Assembly (NCBI GenBank): GCA_027011835.1
Contig: JALUZN010000281.1
Coordinates: 1-8,152 of the forward strand
Direction: 5' to 3'
DNA: 8,152 nt
Source of the DNA: Draconibacterium sp.
GTDB taxonomy: Bacteria > Bacteroidota > Bacteroidia > Bacteroidales > Prolixibacteraceae
Both the position numbers and the translations under genes were made by a program. Within the stretch, counting starts at the first letter, position 1. Every line of letters starts with the position of its first letter. Positions 6,160 through 8,152 of the stretch are shown piece by piece. The notes below the pieces were generated by a model, which worked only from the letters and a program-made list of their open reading frames with translations, did not search any database and was not told the DNA's origin.

Positions 6160-6669
6160 ATGCCAGAGATAAAATTATCCGAAAATACAATTCAACTCAT
6201 AAAAAATATTTGTGCTGAGTTTGAAAATAAAGAGAACGAGCTGATAAATGTGTTACACCGGGTGCAGGGCAAGTTAGGATATTTACCTGCTGAAGTACAG
6301 GAGGTAATTGCAAAAGAACTGAATATTGGAGTGGCCAGAGTTTACGGTGTAGTTACTTTTTATAGCTTTTTTACAATGATTCCACAGGGCGAATTCCCCA
6401 TCTCTATTTGTATGGGAACAGCTTGTTATGTTCGGGGTGCCGAGCAGGTACTTGCCGAATTTAAACGCCAGCTAAATGTCGATGTTGGCGAATCGACCAA
6501 CGATGGTAAATTTTCTATTAACTGTTTGCGTTGCGTTGGCGCTTGTGGTTTGGCGCCGGTAGTAACAGTTGGCGGAAAAGTGTTTGGGCGTGTGGCTCCT
6601 TCGCAAGTAAAAGAGATTATTGCAGAATATACTCAATCCAATTCAGCCGATGAGGCAAAGTCGGCATAA
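6160..6669 (+). CDS. hndA: Hydrogenase subunit HndA (NuoE-like, [2Fe-2S])
   Basis: This 169-residue NuoE/HydC-type subunit should carry one [2Fe-2S] cluster beside the HndC flavin. An N-terminal helical region (about 10-75) with the family motif VQGKLGYLP (35-43) and GVVTFYSFF (63-71) precedes a thioredoxin-like domain. Ligands are C84 and C89 in CMGTAC, and C125 and C129 in CVGACG; C122 is an extra, probably non-ligand cysteine. VFGRV (141-145) is the usual end of the domain. The start is 4 bp after the hndD stop, so the genes are almost certainly cotranscribed and may be translationally coupled. Here it is the last gene of the set, whereas Desulfovibrio fructosovorans places hndA first. The last 12 residues are polar and probably disordered. 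Confidence 0.95.
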   Translation: MPEIKLSENTIQLIKNICAEFENKENELINVLHRVQGKLGYLPAEVQEVIAKELNIGVARVYGVVTFYSFFTMIPQGEFPISICMGTACYVRGAEQVLAEFKRQLNVDVGESTNDGKFSINCLRCVGACGLAPVVTVGGKVFGRVAPSQVKEIIAEYTQSNSADEAKSA

Positions 6670-6698
6670 AAAGTTAAACCATTACTTGTTTTGAAGTT
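6670..6698. other. Convergent junction between hndA and nhaA
   Basis: Only 29 bp separate the stop codons of the two converging genes. I see no GC-rich hairpin or clean terminator here for either strand. The stretch is AT-rich and carries only 4-bp arms such as AAGT and ACTT. Transcripts may run into each other's 3' ends, or terminate by a route not visible in sequence. Confidence 0.5.
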
Positions 6699-7994
6699 TT
6701 ATTTCTTTTGTAGTGTAAACTTAAGTGCCAAATAACCAAGTGTTCCTGCAATTAATGACCCTGCAAGAATTCCTGTTTTTGCCGATACAATTAAGGTTGT
6801 GTCGGTAAAGGCAAGGCTGTTAATAAACAACGACATGGTAAACCCTAATCCACCTAAAACGGCCATTGCAGCCAACTGTTTCATCGATACATTTTCGGGT
6901 AACTTTGCCAACCTTAATTTAATTGATAAATAGGAGAATGAGAAAATACCTATAAAGTTTCCCACAATTAGACTTATTGCAATATTCATTGAAAGCGTAA
7001 GGTTTATTCCTTCCGAAAAATTAAAAACCACACCCGCATTTGCCAAAGCAAAAAGAGGCATAATAAGGTATGAAACCCATCCATGCAGGCGATGCTCGTG
7101 GTATTGAAGCGGCGGGGCTGTTCTCTCTGTAAGGTCTTCCAGCTCGTCAATGGCTTCCAATTGTTTTTTTGTTAAAACGGTTTTATCTGTTTGTGTGTCG
7201 CACTCTTTTACAAAACTGTTTAAAATAGATTTTCCTTTTTCGTAGAACAGAAGCGAGTTTGTTTTTCGCTTTAACGGAATGGTGAGCGCAACTAAAACCC
7301 CTGCAATTGTCGAGTGAATTCCCGACTTTAAAAAAAGTATCCAGACTATAGTTCCGGCAAAAACGAAGAGGTATTTTGAATAGTAATTAAATTTCGACAG
7401 GAGAAATAGCACGAATACAATTGAAAGCCCAATGACAATATTTGTCCATATAATATTAGAGCTGTAAAACAATGCAATAACAATAATGGCTCCCAAATCG
7501 TCGATAATTGCAAAAGCCATTAAGAATATTTTTAATCCCGAAGGAACCCTGTCTCCCAATAACTTTAATATTCCAAGAGTAAAGGCAATGTCGGCAGCCA
7601 TTGGAATTCCCCAGCCTTCGGTGCCGGCATTTCCTCGGTTTAATATTATGAACAAAACTGCCGGAGCAATCATTCCCCCAACTGCAGCAAAAAATGGCAA
7701 CGATGCACTTCTAATGTTGTTTAGCTCGCCTGAGATAATTTCGCGTTTAAGTTCAAGTCCAATCAAGAAAAAGAATATGGCCATCAAACCATCGTTAATC
7801 CATTTTAGCAGAGGTTTCGAAATGTGAAATCCGGGAAGTGAGATGGTTATTTTATTTTGCCAAAAATTTAAAAACGAATCGCTCAATCCGCTGTTGGCTA
7901 AAATCAATGCAGCCAAAGTTGCAGCAAAAAGAACTATGCTCCCCGAAGTTTCAAGCTGAATAAATTTGTTAATTGGCTTTCTTATAAATTCCAT
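6699..7994 (-). CDS. nhaA: Na+/H+ antiporter NhaA
   Basis: This 431-residue inner-membrane protein exchanges cytoplasmic Na+ (or Li+) for external H+, serving pH and sodium homeostasis. About 12 hydrophobic helices can be read, from residues 18-35 to 403-427. Family motifs are clear: FFLIGLELKREI (75-86), MAADIAF with D135 (E. coli D133), and AIIDDLGAI (162-170) with D165 and D166 (E. coli D163 and D164, the ion-binding pair). PLFALANAG (313-321) and GGLGFTMSLFI (381-391) also match. The protein is longer than the 388-residue E. coli enzyme, mainly because of a charged loop at about 243-300 between helices 8 and 9. The position I align with E. coli K300 is N346 (VGNFIGI). The ATG at 7992-7994 precedes the normal amphipathic N-terminus. 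It is monocistronic here and convergent with the hydrogenase operon; no direct link is apparent. Confidence 0.96.
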   Translation of the reverse strand: MEFIRKPINKFIQLETSGSIVLFAATLAALILANSGLSDSFLNFWQNKITISLPGFHISKPLLKWINDGLMAIFFFLIGLELKREIISGELNNIRSASLPFFAAVGGMIAPAVLFIILNRGNAGTEGWGIPMAADIAFTLGILKLLGDRVPSGLKIFLMAFAIIDDLGAIIVIALFYSSNIIWTNIVIGLSIVFVLFLLSKFNYYSKYLFVFAGTIVWILFLKSGIHSTIAGVLVALTIPLKRKTNSLLFYEKGKSILNSFVKECDTQTDKTVLTKKQLEAIDELEDLTERTAPPLQYHEHRLHGWVSYLIMPLFALANAGVVFNFSEGINLTLSMNIAISLIVGNFIGIFSFSYLSIKLRLAKLPENVSMKQLAAMAVLGGLGFTMSLFINSLAFTDTTLIVSAKTGILAGSLIAGTLGYLALKFTLQKK

Positions 7995-8067
7995 AATTTA
8001 CTGTTTTATAAAAACTAATCTTAGGCTTTAAATTGCTGGTATGCACCTTAATAATTTTCAGTTCTTG

Positions 8068-8075
8068 CAAAGGTA
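8068..8075 (-). promoter_or_regulatory. Predicted -7 promoter element of nhaA
   Basis: On the minus strand this reads TACCTTTG, an exact match to TAnnTTTG and the same octamer as in the hydrogenase promoter. It lies 73 bp before the nhaA ATG, predicting a leader of roughly 65-70 nt. No TTG is present at the usual -33 spacing. The leader itself shows no riboswitch or strong hairpin that I can see. Confidence 0.5.
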
Positions 8076-8101
8076 ATTACATAATTTAGTTTTTTCCTTG
8101 T

Positions 8102-8146
8102 ATTATTTAAAATAATGGTTTAATTTAGTGATATTAAAATAATATC
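8102..8146. repeat. Two AT-rich palindromes upstream of nhaA
   Basis: ATTATTT (8102-8108) and AAATAAT (8110-8116) form one palindrome around a single base. GATATTA (8130-8136) and TAATATC (8140-8146) form a second around AAA. Both are perfect 7-bp arms but almost pure A/T, so chance is a real possibility. They lie upstream of the nhaA -7 element and could be operators for nhaA or for a gene beyond the window edge. Confidence 0.3.
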
Positions 8147-8152
8147 AAAATA

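Noticed and set aside
7486..7827. Open frame of 113 codons on the plus strand inside nhaA
   Set aside because: It is antisense to conserved membrane helices of NhaA, including the D135 and D165-D166 region, so the nhaA reading explains the sequence.
1..8152. CRISPR arrays, insertion sequences, tRNA or rRNA genes, phage or defence genes
   Set aside because: No direct-repeat arrays, transposase motifs, terminal inverted repeats or RNA-gene signatures were seen. The genes are housekeeping or metabolic with matching composition.

Overview
The window looks like a stretch of chromosome from an anaerobic or facultatively fermentative member of the Bacteroidota. Base composition is moderately AT-rich. 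Two upstream regions carry the TAnnTTTG -7 promoter element typical of this phylum, and start codons are preceded by A-rich DNA with no Shine-Dalgarno sequence. I cannot place it below phylum level from sequence alone; a marine or sediment fermenter of the Marinilabiliales type would fit, but that is a guess.

Layout. Positions 1-182 hold no gene I can support. Positions 183-2292 (minus strand) hold a two-gene signalling unit: a double-PAS protein followed, with a 17-bp overlap, by a SpoIIE/PP2C-type serine/threonine phosphatase with an extra C-terminal domain. Positions 2293-2500 are a divergent control region with candidate promoters in both directions and two perfect inverted repeats. One of these has the TGTGA-N6-TCACA form of Crp/Fnr-family operators and lies on the hydrogenase -7 box and expected transcription start. 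Positions 2501-6669 (plus strand) are a tight four-gene operon, hndB-hndC-hndD-hndA, for an NAD-linked, probably electron-bifurcating [FeFe] hydrogenase. Positions 6699-7994 (minus strand) encode an NhaA Na+/H+ antiporter, convergent with the operon. Positions 7995-8152 hold the nhaA leader, a -7 element and AT-rich palindromes.

How the genes work together. HndC (flavin/NADH subunit), HndA and HndB ([2Fe-2S] thioredoxin-like subunits) and HndD (H-cluster catalytic subunit with accessory FeS clusters) should form a soluble cytoplasmic complex exchanging electrons between NAD(H), ferredoxin and H2. The divergent PAS-phosphatase pair belongs to a type of regulator I recall near [FeFe] hydrogenases. 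It is a plausible redox or H2 sensor controlling hydrogenase through protein dephosphorylation, but no kinase, anti-sigma partner or phosphorylated target lies in the window. The hydrogenase maturases (HydE, HydF, HydG) are also absent and must be encoded elsewhere. nhaA has no obvious functional link to the hydrogenase. The least understood parts are the PAS-phosphatase pair, especially its C-terminal domains, and the shared control region.
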